Below are positions 27,577-36,080 of a DNA stretch of 42,542 nt, piece by piece. Below the pieces are notes generated by a model. The model was not told the DNA's origin and ran no database searches. It was given only the letters and a program-made list of their open reading frames with translations. The stretch comes from Alphaproteobacteria bacterium (GTDB taxonomy: Bacteria > Pseudomonadota > Alphaproteobacteria > Rhodobacterales > Rhodobacteraceae), in the NCBI GenBank assembly GCA_009908505.1, contig JAAAPD010000008.1, positions 1 to 42,542 on the forward strand, read 5' to 3'. The translations under genes and the position numbers were made by a program. The first letter of the stretch is position 1. Every line of letters starts with the position of its first letter.

Positions 27577-27595
27577 GAAAGGAGAGACGACCACG

Positions 27596-29536
27596 ATGCC
27601 CGAGATAGTCTGGACCCCGACCGAGGACCGTTGGCACGACAGCGCGCTGGCCCGTTTCGCGCAAGAGGCCGGGTTCGATCCGCTCGATTATGCCGGCCTG
27701 CACCGCTGGTCCGTCAGTAACCTGCCGGGCTTCTGGTCGAAGGTCTGGGACTTTGTCGGCGTCGTCGGGGACAAGGGGGAAAGGGTCTTCGTGCCGGATG
27801 ACGACGCCTGGATGACCGGGGCGCGTTTTTTTCCCCATGCGCGTTTGAACCTGGCCGAGAATTTCCTGCGCCAGTCGGGTGACGCGGTGGTGATCATCGA
27901 GGCCGATGAGACCGGCCACCGTGCCCATGTCACCGCCGACGATCTGCGTGCGCGGGTCGCCAAATGTGCCGACGGGTTGCGTGCCGCCGGGGTCGGCCCG
28001 GGCGACCGCGTGGGCGCCGTCCTGCCCAACCGGGTCGAGGCGCTGGTGACCTTGCTGGCCACCGCCGCGCTGGGCGGGGTCTGGACCTCGTGCTCGCCGG
28101 ATTTCGGGGCGGCGGCAATCCTCGACCGGATCGGGCAGGTGGACCCCAAGGTTCTATTCGCCGCGCCGCGCATCACCTATGGCGGCAAGGCTGTCGATGT
28201 CTCGGACCGTATCGGCGAGGTGGCCGACCAGATGCCCGGCCTTTCGCAGCTTGTGCTGGTCGGCGAGAACAAGACGAAGGCCCGCGTGCCCACCATCGCC
28301 TGGGAGGATTTCGGGCAAGAGACCGCGCTGACCTTCACCCGCGTGCCTTTCGATGCGCCGCTTTTCGTCATGTATACGTCGGGCACCACCGGCAAGCCCA
28401 AGGCCATCGTGCACAAGACCGGCGGCATCCTCCTGAACATGATGAAGGAACACGTGTTGCACGTGGATACCCGCCCCGGCGACCGGGTCCTGTGGTATTC
28501 CAACACCGCGTGGATGATGTACCACTGGCTGATGTCGGGGCTGGCCGCGGGGGCGACCGTGATGCTCTATGATGGCGCCCCGGTGGTCAAGCGTGACGGC
28601 GCGCTCGACGGCACGATGCTCTGGCAACTGGTGGAGGAGGAACGCCTCACCCACCTTGGCATTTCGCCCAAGTATCTCAGCACCCTGTCCGATATGGGCT
28701 TTGTGCCCAGCGACCATTACGACCTGTCCTCGCTGCGCTGGCTGCTGGCCTCTGGCAGCCCCATGGCGCCCTATCAATACGATTGGATGTATGACGCCAT
28801 CGGCGACCACTTCGGGTTCTTCTCGATCTCGGGCGGCACGGACCTGATGGGCTGTTTCCTGACCGGCGCGCCCATGCTGCCGGTGCGGCGCGGGGCGCTC
28901 ATGGCCAAGGCGCTGGGCATGGCGGTGCAGGTACTCGATGACCGGGGCGTTGCCGTCATCGACCGCCCAGGCGAACTTTGCTGCACCGAACCCTTCCCCT
29001 CGATGCCGCTGACCTTCTGGGGCGAAGATGGCGATGCCCGCTACCACAAGGCCTATTTCGAGGACCGGGCGCAGGTCTGGACCCACGGGGATCGCCTGAC
29101 CGAGCACCTGGACGGCAGCCTGACCATCCACGGCCGGTCGGATTTCACGCTCAACCCCGGCGGCGTGCGCATCGGGACGGCGGACATCTATAATGTCTGC
29201 GAACGTTTCCCGCAGGTGGCCGACTGCCTGGCCTTTGGCCGCCCCATTCCGGGGGACGAGGAAATCGTGCTGTGCCTGCAGATGGCCGAGGGCGAAGAGG
29301 CGACGCCCGAATTGGCCAAGGACATCCGCACCAAGCTGCGAACGGAATGTTCGCCGCGCCACGTTCCGGCGGCGATCTACACCGTGGGCGCGGTGCCCTA
29401 CACGATCAGCGGCAAGCGGGTCGAGGGGGCGGCGAAATCCACTGCCCTTGGGCAAGAGGTCAAGAACAAGGCCTCGCTCGCCAATCCCGAGAGCCTGGAC
29501 CACTACGCGGACCTGTCCGGCCGCGGCGCGTTTTAG
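27596..29536 (+). CDS. aacS: acetoacetyl-CoA synthetase
   Basis: Adenylate-forming ligase of 646 residues (acetoacetate + ATP + CoA to acetoacetyl-CoA). The N-terminus WTPTEDRWHDSALARFAQEAG and the region WSVSNLPGFWSKVWDFVGVVG match the acetoacetate-specific subgroup better than acetyl-CoA synthetase. The AMP-binding motif MYTSGTTGKPKAIVH is at about 259-273; GDRLTEHLDGSLTIHGRSDFTLNPGGVRIG and the late SGKRVEG Lys follow. ATG 27596 has AAAGGAGAGA upstream and lies 19 nt after hyuB. Its place in this operon suggests that a HyuAB product, or ketone bodies from storage polymer, are fed into central metabolism. Confidence 0.9.
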   Translation: MPEIVWTPTEDRWHDSALARFAQEAGFDPLDYAGLHRWSVSNLPGFWSKVWDFVGVVGDKGERVFVPDDDAWMTGARFFPHARLNLAENFLRQSGDAVVIIEADETGHRAHVTADDLRARVAKCADGLRAAGVGPGDRVGAVLPNRVEALVTLLATAALGGVWTSCSPDFGAAAILDRIGQVDPKVLFAAPRITYGGKAVDVSDRIGEVADQMPGLSQLVLVGENKTKARVPTIAWEDFGQETALTFTRVPFDAPLFVMYTSGTTGKPKAIVHKTGGILLNMMKEHVLHVDTRPGDRVLWYSNTAWMMYHWLMSGLAAGATVMLYDGAPVVKRDGALDGTMLWQLVEEERLTHLGISPKYLSTLSDMGFVPSDHYDLSSLRWLLASGSPMAPYQYDWMYDAIGDHFGFFSISGGTDLMGCFLTGAPMLPVRRGALMAKALGMAVQVLDDRGVAVIDRPGELCCTEPFPSMPLTFWGEDGDARYHKAYFEDRAQVWTHGDRLTEHLDGSLTIHGRSDFTLNPGGVRIGTADIYNVCERFPQVADCLAFGRPIPGDEEIVLCLQMAEGEEATPELAKDIRTKLRTECSPRHVPAAIYTVGAVPYTISGKRVEGAAKSTALGQEVKNKASLANPESLDHYADLSGRGAF

Positions 29537-29545
29537 AGGATCGCG

Positions 29546-30997
29546 ATGGCATTTCTGGGCATCGACCTGGGCACGTCCGGCCTGCGCGCCTTGCTGGTCG
29601 GCGAAGATGGCCGCCCCATCGGCTCCGCCGAGCACCGCTGCGAGGTGACGCACCCCCATTCCGGCTGGTCCGAACAGGATCCAGCGGACTGGATCGCGGC
29701 GCTGGAGGGGGCGGTGGCCGACCTGCGCGCGGCACATCCCGAATTCGCGGGGATCCAAGGGATTGGCGTCGCGGGGCATATGCACGGGGCAACCACGCTG
29801 GATGCCGAGGATCGGGTGATCCGCCCCTGCATCCTTTGGAACGACACAAGGTCCCATGTCGAGGCTGCGGCGCTGGACACGGCGCCCGATATGCGTGCCC
29901 TGTCGGGCAACATCGTCTTTCCCGGCTTCACCGCCCCGAAACTGATGTGGATGCGCAGCCACGAGCCCGAAAATTTCGCACGCGTGGCCAAGGTGCTGCT
30001 GCCGGCCGCCTACCTGAATCTCTACCTGACGGGGGAGCACGTGGCCGACATGTCCGACAGCGCGGGCACGTCGTGGCTGGACGTGGGCGCGCGGGACTGG
30101 TCGGACAGGCTGTTGCGGGCGGGCGGCATGACCCGCGCCCAGATGCCCCGGCTTGTCGAAGGGTCCGAGGTGGCCGGGCAACTGCGGGGCGACCTTGCCG
30201 CCCGCTGGGGCGTCACTGGCCCGGTAACGGTTGCGGGCGGGGCGGGCGACAATGCCGCCGCGGCCTGCGGAATCGGCGCGCTGGACGAGGAGCAAGGCTT
30301 CGTCTCGTTGGGCACGTCCGGTGTCCTGCTGGCTGCGCGGGACGGCTACCGGCCCGACCCGGCAAGCGCCTTGCACACGTTCTGCCACGCGGTGCCGGGA
30401 CGCTGGTACCAGATGGGCGTGATGCTTTCTGCCACGGACAGCCTGAACTGGCTGGCGCGGATCACCGGCGCGACCCCGTCGGAGCTGACCGCCGGGTTGG
30501 GCACGACCGTGCAGCCGCCCGGCGCGGTGCGATTCCTGCCCTATCTTTCCGGCGAACGCACCCCGCACAACGACGCCGCCATTCGCGGCAGTTTTACCGG
30601 GCTGGGGGCCGAGACGACCCGCGATGACATGACCCGCGCGGTGCTGGAGGGCGTGGCCTTTGCCTTTCGCGACAGTTTCCTGGCCTTGCAGGACACCGGC
30701 GCCCGGTTCGATAACCTGATGGCGATCGGCGGTGGCACCGGGTCGGCCTACTGGGTGCGCCTGATCACGACCGTGCTGGGCGTGCCGCTGCACCTGCCCC
30801 GGGGCGGCGAATTCGGCGCGGCGCTGGGGGCGGCGCGGCTTGGGCAGGCCGCGGCGACCGGTGCGATGGTCGAAACCGTGATGAGCCGACCCGAGATCGG
30901 CGAGGAAATCGCGCCGGACATGGCGTTGCACCCGGACTTTGCCGCCGCGCACGCGGCCTTTCGCGCCGCCTATCCCGCGATTCGCGAAATCCAGTAG
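29546..30997 (+). CDS. xylB: xylulokinase-like FGGY-family carbohydrate kinase
   Basis: Sugar kinase of 483 residues. It opens with FLGIDLGTSGLRALLV (phosphate loop), then SEQDPADWIAAL, the substrate loop GVAGHMHGATTLD of the xylulokinase subgroup, PCILWNDTRS, and the catalytic-Asp region GGAGDNAAAACGIG, followed by FVSLGTSGVLL and MAIGGGTGSAYW. D-xylulose is the likely substrate, but other ketoses are possible in this family. It starts 9 nt after the acetoacetyl-CoA synthetase and so seems to share its transcript, although no xylose isomerase or pentose transporter is near; the biochemical link is unclear. Confidence 0.88.
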   Translation: MAFLGIDLGTSGLRALLVGEDGRPIGSAEHRCEVTHPHSGWSEQDPADWIAALEGAVADLRAAHPEFAGIQGIGVAGHMHGATTLDAEDRVIRPCILWNDTRSHVEAAALDTAPDMRALSGNIVFPGFTAPKLMWMRSHEPENFARVAKVLLPAAYLNLYLTGEHVADMSDSAGTSWLDVGARDWSDRLLRAGGMTRAQMPRLVEGSEVAGQLRGDLAARWGVTGPVTVAGGAGDNAAAACGIGALDEEQGFVSLGTSGVLLAARDGYRPDPASALHTFCHAVPGRWYQMGVMLSATDSLNWLARITGATPSELTAGLGTTVQPPGAVRFLPYLSGERTPHNDAAIRGSFTGLGAETTRDDMTRAVLEGVAFAFRDSFLALQDTGARFDNLMAIGGGTGSAYWVRLITTVLGVPLHLPRGGEFGAALGAARLGQAAATGAMVETVMSRPEIGEEIAPDMALHPDFAAAHAAFRAAYPAIREIQ

Positions 30998-31190
30998 CCT
31001 CTGAACTACCCCCGTCGGTTCGCCGGGGCTTTGGCCGAGCGGCCGTCGGGGCGCTTTTTGACCGAACAGCTCGATATCCAGCCGGAATTCCAATCCGGTG
31101 GGGCCGATATCCGGTCATTTGCGATTGCCTCCCCCCGCCTGTCATGGCCATTTGTGCCAACTGAATACGCGCAGGACGTAGAGGCCTTTC
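30998..31190 (+). other. intergenic region with possible terminator
   Basis: The stem CCCCG / CGGGG (31010-31014 with 31024-31028) lies just after xylB and could end the hyu operon, though only a CTTTGG follows. The remainder probably carries the promoter of the aldehyde dehydrogenase gene. No ORF is supported here. Confidence 0.35.
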
Positions 31191-32642
31191 ATGATCCAGA
31201 CCAAGTTGAACCTCATCGCGGGCGAATGGATTGCCGGTGACGGCGAGATAGAGAACCGCAACCCTTCGGACCTGAGCGATCTGATCGGACTTTACACCCA
31301 GGCCAGTACCGATCAGCTGGACGCGGCGCTGGACCGGGCCCGGGTGGCGCAGGCCGAATGGGACGCCTACGGCTTGGAGCGCAGGCAGGCGGTTCTGATG
31401 GCCATCGGGCAGGAACTGATGGACCGCGCCGACGAGCTGGGCGAATTGCTCAGCCGCGAAGAGGGCAAGCCTCGCGCCGAGGGGCGGGCCGAGGTCTATC
31501 GCTCGGGCCGGCATTTCACCTATTACGCCGCCGAGATCCTGCGCCAGCTGGGCCAAAACGCCCAATCGGTGCGCCCCGGCGTCGAGGTCGATATCAAACG
31601 CGAACCTGTGGGCGTCGTCGGTGTTATTTCGCCCTGGAACTTTCCCACCGCGATCCCGGCCTGGAAGATCGCCCCGGCGCTGGCCTATGGCAATGCAGTG
31701 GTCTGGAAACCGGCCAACCAGGTGCCCGCATCGGCCCATGCCTTGGCCGAGATCATCGCGCGCCAGGATATTCCGAAAGGGCTGGTCAGCCTTGTCATGG
31801 GCTCCGGCGGCGGTATCGGTCAGGCGCTGGCCGAAACGCCCAAGATCGACGCGCTGACCTTTACCGGCTCTGTTCCCGTCGGGCGCGGCATCGCCGCGGC
31901 CGCGCTGGCCAACATGACCAAGCTGCAGATGGAAATGGGGTCCAAGAACGCGCTGGCGGTGCTGGATGATGCCGATCTGAATATCGCCGTCGCCATGACC
32001 CTAAACGGTGCCTTCAGCGGCACGGGCCAGAAATGCACCGCCTCCTCGCGTCTGGTGGTGCATGGGCGCATCCATGATGCCTTTGTCGAGAAACTGGTCG
32101 ATGCGACGCGCGCCATGAAGGTGGGTCACGCGCTTGAAGAGGGCACGCAGATCGGCCCGGTGGTCAGCCAGCAACAGCTGTCCGAGAACCTCAAATGGGT
32201 CGAAAAGGGGCGCGCCGAAGGGGCCGAGCTGGCCTGTGGCGGTGAACGGCTGAACATGCCGCACGAAGGCTACTACATGTCACCGGGCGTCTTCGTGAAC
32301 GCCACCAACGACATGGCGATCAGCCGCGAAGAATTATTCGCCCCGATCACCAACGTGATCAAAGTCGGCAGCTATGACGAGGCGCTGGCCACCGTGAACG
32401 ACACCCGCTTCGGTCTGAGCGCCGGGATCATCACCCGATCGTTGGCCCGTGCCTCGCATTTCAAGGCCAATGCCCGCACAGGCATCGTCACCGTGAACCT
32501 GCCCACCGGCGGAATGGACTACCATGTGCCATTCGGCGGGCGCGGCGAAAGTTCCTACGGCCCCCGCGAACAGGGCCAGGCCGCAGCCGAATTCTTTACC
32601 ACGATCAAGACCACTTACACCGCTTCCGGTGAACCGGAATAA
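31191..32642 (+). CDS. aldehyde dehydrogenase, alpha-ketoglutaric semialdehyde dehydrogenase type
   Basis: NAD(P)-dependent aldehyde dehydrogenase of 483 residues. The catalytic Glu248 is in LQMEMGSKN and the catalytic Cys282 in GQKCTASS; GVISPWNFPTAIPAWK and FTGSVPVGRGIAAAAL bind cofactor. The GSKNALAVLDDADL and GQKCTASSRLVV variants are those of ketoglutarate-semialdehyde dehydrogenases, which close the oxidative pentose, glucarate or hydroxyproline pathways; this subclass call is weaker than the family call. It stands 193 nt after xylB, so it has its own promoter or is loosely coupled. The ATG at 31191 gives full length. Confidence 0.88.
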   Translation: MIQTKLNLIAGEWIAGDGEIENRNPSDLSDLIGLYTQASTDQLDAALDRARVAQAEWDAYGLERRQAVLMAIGQELMDRADELGELLSREEGKPRAEGRAEVYRSGRHFTYYAAEILRQLGQNAQSVRPGVEVDIKREPVGVVGVISPWNFPTAIPAWKIAPALAYGNAVVWKPANQVPASAHALAEIIARQDIPKGLVSLVMGSGGGIGQALAETPKIDALTFTGSVPVGRGIAAAALANMTKLQMEMGSKNALAVLDDADLNIAVAMTLNGAFSGTGQKCTASSRLVVHGRIHDAFVEKLVDATRAMKVGHALEEGTQIGPVVSQQQLSENLKWVEKGRAEGAELACGGERLNMPHEGYYMSPGVFVNATNDMAISREELFAPITNVIKVGSYDEALATVNDTRFGLSAGIITRSLARASHFKANARTGIVTVNLPTGGMDYHVPFGGRGESSYGPREQGQAAAEFFTTIKTTYTASGEPE

Positions 32643-32691
32643 GCATGGGGGGTAGGCGCGTGGCCTTGTCCGCGTTGGGCACCGTCCTCAG

Positions 32692-32751
32692 TCGCCGGGG
32701 CCGCGGCGACCGTGGCACACGAATGGCGCGGCTGACGGGCCGGGGCCCGTC
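32692..32751. terminator. two hairpins between convergent genes
   Basis: GTCGCCG / CGGCGAC (32692-32698 with 32704-32710) and GACGGGC / GCCCGTC (32734-32740 with 32745-32751) fill the 118-nt gap between the aldehyde dehydrogenase and the minus-strand cold-shock gene. T-runs are short, so they are only candidate terminators. Confidence 0.4.
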
Positions 32752-32760
32752 TTGCAGCGG

Positions 32761-32967
32761 TCAGGCCAGTTTGATATCGCCGGCCATCTGGCGGCCATCG
32801 GGGCCTTCGACCAGTTCGAATTCGACGGTCTGTTCATCGGCCAAGCCGGTCAACCCGGCCTCTTCCACCTTGGAAATATGGACGAAAACGTCCTTTCCGC
32901 CGTCCTCCGGCGCGATGAACCCGTAGCCTTTCGCGGTATTGAACCATTTCACGGTGCCCTTGGGCAT
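32761..32967 (-). CDS. cold-shock domain protein (CspA family)
   Basis: Single cold-shock domain of 68 residues binding single-stranded RNA or DNA. Both RNA-binding motifs are intact: KGYGFI (RNP1) and VFVHIS (RNP2), after MPKGTVKWFN. The frame is open far upstream to 33495, but the ATG at 32967 has AGGAG ahead of it and starts the family domain. Its leader contains a strong inverted repeat next to the ribosome site. The gene stands alone between convergent and divergent neighbours. Whether it is cold-induced or constitutive cannot be told. Confidence 0.95.
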   Translation of the reverse strand: MPKGTVKWFNTAKGYGFIAPEDGGKDVFVHISKVEEAGLTGLADEQTVEFELVEGPDGRQMAGDIKLA

Positions 32968-32987
32968 GTCCGTTCTCCTGTGCAAAG

Positions 32988-33008
32988 GGGGACTGGGCCC
33001 CAGTCCCC
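32988..33008 (-). promoter_or_regulatory. inverted repeat in the cold-shock gene leader
   Basis: GGGGACTGGG / CCCAGTCCCC around a single base, about 20 bases upstream of the csp start codon and close to its AGGAG ribosome site. It would form a hairpin in the transcript; control of translation or RNA stability is possible, and a chance GC-rich stem is the alternative. Confidence 0.45.
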
Positions 33009-33157
33009 GGGGTCCAGGTCTTCCGGTGCCCCGCTCAGGATATGGCGGTCGTCCGTCAGCCTTGTTACTAACCAAACTAGCCCGGGCAGGCAAAAGGCAA
33101 ATGACAATCCCGTGCCGGCGCGTCCTGCGCGGCATACTGCACAACGAGGAGGCATTC

Positions 33158-33484
33158 ATGCGGTTTTTTGGGCTGAAGAGCTGCGATACCTGTCGCAAGG
33201 CGCATAAGGCGCTGCGCGCAGCGGGGCACGACCCGCAGGTGATCGATGTGCGCGCAGACGGGATCGCCCCGGCCGATCTGCAGGCGATGCTGGCGGCGTT
33301 CGGTGACGGCGCCGTCAATACCCGCTCGACCACCTGGCGCGGCCTGTCCGAGGCCGAGCGCCAGCGTCCTGCGGCCGACTTGCTGGCCGAGCATCCGACC
33401 CTTCTCAAGCGGCCGGTGATCGAGGTCGGCAGCCGATGGCACCAGGGCTGGACCAGGCCGGTCCAGAACGCGCTTCTTGGATAA
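33158..33484 (+). CDS. ArsC/Spx-family thioredoxin-fold protein
   Basis: Protein of 108 residues beginning MRFFGLKSCDTCRKAHKAL with a CxxC at residues 9 and 12, and the closing LLKRPVIEVG strand typical of ArsC/Spx/YffB. The CDTC motif and the short length fit the uncharacterised YffB-like subgroup, glutathione- or thioredoxin-linked reductases, rather than a proven arsenate reductase; no ars genes are near. ATG 33158 follows CGAGGAGG, so the much longer open frame from 32939 is rejected. It is divergent from the cold-shock gene. Confidence 0.88.
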   Translation: MRFFGLKSCDTCRKAHKALRAAGHDPQVIDVRADGIAPADLQAMLAAFGDGAVNTRSTTWRGLSEAERQRPAADLLAEHPTLLKRPVIEVGSRWHQGWTRPVQNALLG

Positions 33485-33529
33485 CGCGCCGCCAACCCCT
33501 AGATAGGCGGGACCAAGGCAGGAGGTAAC

Positions 33530-33898
33530 ATGCGCAACGCAGCGTCGGTTCTGGGTCTCATCGGTGGGATCATCGGCATCATCGTCGGTCTGGTCGGCTA
33601 CGGCTATGCCGAGGTCAGCACCCGCCATGCCGAGATCGGCGAGATTTTCGGCGTGCTGGAAAACCCGGGCTTCATCCGAACCGCCAGTTTCCTGGCCCCG
33701 CTGCTGGCCATCGCCGGCGGGGCCATGGCCAAGTATCGCGCGCTTTGGGGCGGGATCCTGATGCTGCTGGGCGGCGTCCTGTTCTATGCCGCCTTCGGGT
33801 TCAATGCAGGCACCATGTTCCCGATCGGTTTCGTGATCCTGGGCGGCATCCTGGCTATTGCGGCTGGGAAGCCGGACGAGCCCAAGGCGCATTTCTGA
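33530..33898 (+). CDS. small four-span membrane protein of unknown function
   Basis: Protein of 122 residues with four hydrophobic spans: about 5-27 (LGLIGGIIGIIVGLVGYGYA), 48-66, 70-92 and 95-113, and short loops, which resembles DUF4064-like proteins. No catalytic motif is visible. ATG 33530 follows AGGAGGTAAC, a very good ribosome site, so expression is credible. It lies 45 nt after the ArsC-like gene and may share its transcript. Its 3' end overlaps the end of the oppositely oriented DoxX gene by 44 bases. Confidence 0.75.
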   Translation: MRNAASVLGLIGGIIGIIVGLVGYGYAEVSTRHAEIGEIFGVLENPGFIRTASFLAPLLAIAGGAMAKYRALWGGILMLLGGVLFYAAFGFNAGTMFPIGFVILGGILAIAAGKPDEPKAHF

Positions 33899-34433
33899 GC
33901 ACCCGGTCCAGCGACAACGGCCCGGCGCCGCGCAGCACCAGATAAGTCAGGACAAAGACCCAGAACACCCGTTGATCTAGGATCAGCGCATCGGGCGCGC
34001 CGTCGAACCAAGCGCCGAGCGTGCCCTCGTGCGCGATGCCCCCGTGGCCGTAAAGGTCAGTCAGGCTTTGCACCGCGACGAAGCCGATCATCCCCAGGGC
34101 CGCAAGCCGGGTGAAAAGCCCGACCGCGATCAGCAGCGGCAGGATGAATTCCGCAAGCGTTCCCGCCACGACCACCGCCCAATGGAACAGCCCCAACTGG
34201 CCGGGATCGAACCCTGCCGCCTCCATCGCCTTGGGGAAGATCTGAGCATAGGCGCCCAGCGACGGCTGGACGATGCCCAACAGCCCGTCGCCCAGCTTGG
34301 TCAGGGCCGAGGTCCAGAAATAGACCAGAAGCGTGGCGGCGAATACGAAACGGGCCAGGCTGGGCAGAAGGACGGGGGCCGCGCGGTCGAGCCCCGCGAC
34401 AAGACGATCATAGGCGGACAGAAGGGCGGTCAT
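33855..34433 (-). CDS. bufD: DoxX-family membrane protein of the bufferin operon
   Basis: Membrane protein of 192 residues with four main hydrophobic spans (about 24-44, 85-108, 112-130 and 155-172). The opening LARFVFAATLLVYFWTSALTKLGD and GLFTRLAALGMIGFVAVQ are DoxX-like. DoxX proteins close many bufferin operons, where they are thought to be an accessory membrane partner. Its start overlaps the DUF2063 gene stop (ATGA), showing translational coupling. The symbol follows the operon position and is provisional. Confidence 0.82.
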   Translation of the reverse strand: MTALLSAYDRLVAGLDRAAPVLLPSLARFVFAATLLVYFWTSALTKLGDGLLGIVQPSLGAYAQIFPKAMEAAGFDPGQLGLFHWAVVVAGTLAEFILPLLIAVGLFTRLAALGMIGFVAVQSLTDLYGHGGIAHEGTLGAWFDGAPDALILDQRVFWVFVLTYLVLRGAGPLSLDRVLRNAPWARPASQPQ

Positions 34434-35179
34434 GAAACGGGTTCCTCGATGGTCAGAGAGATGATGGCGCCGCGTTGCAGCAGCAAGGTCAACAACGGGC
34501 CGAAATCGAACCCGGCGCCGCCCAGGCGCACGGCGTCGCCCAACCGCGCGCCTTCACCCAGCGCTGAAAGAACGCGGCCCTGATCGGGGGTCAGGGCATC
34601 GACCAGCGGGTCGAATTCGGGCCGGGTGACAAGGGCCGTTTCCGCGCGGTGTGCCGGGTTGTCGCCGCCCGCCATGTTCGCGGCCCAGATGCCGTGAACA
34701 GGATGGTCCGAGGCCACCAGCCGCAGCGCCGGCGCAAAGCCCATACGCAGGCGCGGCAGGGCGTCCTCGGGCTGGGCCGCCAATGTCGCAGGATCGACAG
34801 GGGCGGCATCCGCGGCGTGATAGGTCTGCCGGATCGCGAGTTCGAGCCGGGCCATGTCGGGCAAGTAGGGCAGGGATCGGGCCGGGGCGAAGTTCTGCAG
34901 AAAGCCCGGCATGTCCTCGCCATAGAACATCATCAGCGGCGAGCGGGGCGGATGCTGACGCAGATAAACGCCCGCCATGGCGCGGAAAAACGCATCGCCG
35001 ACGATCCTTCGCAGGACCGGAAAGGCTGTTTCCAGCGCCTCGGTCAGGCTGACGGCGACGTTGTTGCGATAGACATCGAACCGTTTGAACACGGGGCGGC
35101 CATCGGGGGTCACGACACCTTGTGGCGGCGTCTGGTGCGGGTCGAGAAGCGCGACGCGAAACTCTGCCTGGCTGGTCAT
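34430..35179 (-). CDS. bufC: DUF2063 protein, partner of the DUF692 enzyme (BufC/HvfC-like)
   Basis: Protein of 249 residues. The N-terminal DUF2063 domain is recognisable from the stretch [33 protein letters not shown], followed by [23 protein letters not shown]; the C-terminal half is a mixed alpha/beta region without known motif. In related RiPP systems this protein binds the precursor and delivers it to the MNIO enzyme. The open frame extends to 35260, but ATG 35179 overlaps the bufB stop (ATGA) and starts the domain. It overlaps the DoxX gene in the same way, so the set is tightly coupled. Confidence 0.88.
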   Translation of the reverse strand: MTSQAEFRVALLDPHQTPPQGVVTPDGRPVFKRFDVYRNNVAVSLTEALETAFPVLRRIVGDAFFRAMAGVYLRQHPPRSPLMMFYGEDMPGFLQNFAPARSLPYLPDMARLELAIRQTYHAADAAPVDPATLAAQPEDALPRLRMGFAPALRLVASDHPVHGIWAANMAGGDNPAHRAETALVTRPEFDPLVDALTPDQGRVLSALGEGARLGDAVRLGGAGFDFGPLLTLLLQRGAIISLTIEEPVS

Positions 35180-36027
35180 GCGGGCACCCGATGCAACGCC
35201 TCGGCGGCACGGTGCGCCTCGGCGGCCAGAACGGACCAGTCGGGCACATCCGTGTCCCATTCTATCAGAAGCGGCCTTGGGCCGGTGCGGGCCAGGGTGT
35301 GATCCAGCAGCGCCCAGACGGGATCGACCACCGCGCGCCCGTGGCTGTCGATCAAGAGCGGCGCGCCGGTTTCATCCTCGTCCTCATCATGGCCGCCCAA
35401 GTGAATCTCGCCTACCGCGTCCAGCGGGAAGGCGTCGATATAGCCCTGGGGCGAATAGCCCAGGTTCGTCGCGCTGACGAAGACGTTGTTGACATCCAGA
35501 AGCAGTCCGCAGCCGGTGCGGCCGGCGACCGCAGCCAGGAAGTCGGTCTCGTCCATCTCGCTTTCCGAGAAGGCCAGGTAGGACGAGGGATTTTCCAGAA
35601 GCATCTGCCGCCCCAGCACATCCTGCACCTGGTCGATATGAGCGCAGACGCGATCGAGCGTGGCGGTCGTATAGGGCAGGGGCAGAAGGTCGTTCAGAAA
35701 GGCGCTGTCATGGCTGGACCAGGCGAGGTGTTCGGAAAAACTGGCCGGTTGCAGCCAGTCGCACAATGTCTTCAAGCGCGCCAAGTGGTCGGCATCCAGG
35801 GCGCCCTCGCCGCCGATCGAGAGGCCGACGCCGTGCACGGAACAGGGGAAACGCTCGGACAGGTGGCGCAACTGCGCAAGCGGCCGTCCGCCGCCGCCCA
35901 TGTAGTTTTCCGCATGGACTTCCAGCCAGCCCACCGGGCCCGGATCGCCCATGATCGCCGTAAAGTGCTGCGGCTTGTATCCCACGCCGGGGCTCGGGGG
36001 CAATTGAATGTGGCCGGTGTCGCGCAT
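35176..36027 (-). CDS. bufB: DUF692 multinuclear non-heme iron oxidative enzyme (BufB/MbnB-like)
   Basis: Enzyme of 283 residues with a TIM-barrel fold that, in related systems, oxidises Cys residues of a precursor peptide using a multi-iron centre. Likely ligand motifs appear in order: [64 protein letters not shown] and DSHGRAV. The opening GVGYKPQHF is typical of the family. It follows the precursor gene by 53 nt and overlaps bufC. The presence of precursor, DUF692 and DUF2063 genes together makes a bufferin system more likely than methanobactin. Confidence 0.92.
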   Translation of the reverse strand: MRDTGHIQLPPSPGVGYKPQHFTAIMGDPGPVGWLEVHAENYMGGGGRPLAQLRHLSERFPCSVHGVGLSIGGEGALDADHLARLKTLCDWLQPASFSEHLAWSSHDSAFLNDLLPLPYTTATLDRVCAHIDQVQDVLGRQMLLENPSSYLAFSESEMDETDFLAAVAGRTGCGLLLDVNNVFVSATNLGYSPQGYIDAFPLDAVGEIHLGGHDEDEDETGAPLLIDSHGRAVVDPVWALLDHTLARTGPRPLLIEWDTDVPDWSVLAAEAHRAAEALHRVPA

Positions 36028-36080
36028 CTGGGCCTCCTGTCTGGATGGGCCGGGCGGCAGAACCGCCCGGTCCGGAAGGG

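Noticed and set aside
28154..31093. 979-codon open frame on the minus strand
   Set aside because: It is antisense to acetoacetyl-CoA synthetase and xylulokinase and has no recognisable domain.
35176..36027. Methanobactin biosynthesis (MbnB)
   Set aside because: The precursor is of DUF2282 type with a long signal peptide and the partner is DUF2063, which fits bufferin rather than methanobactin.
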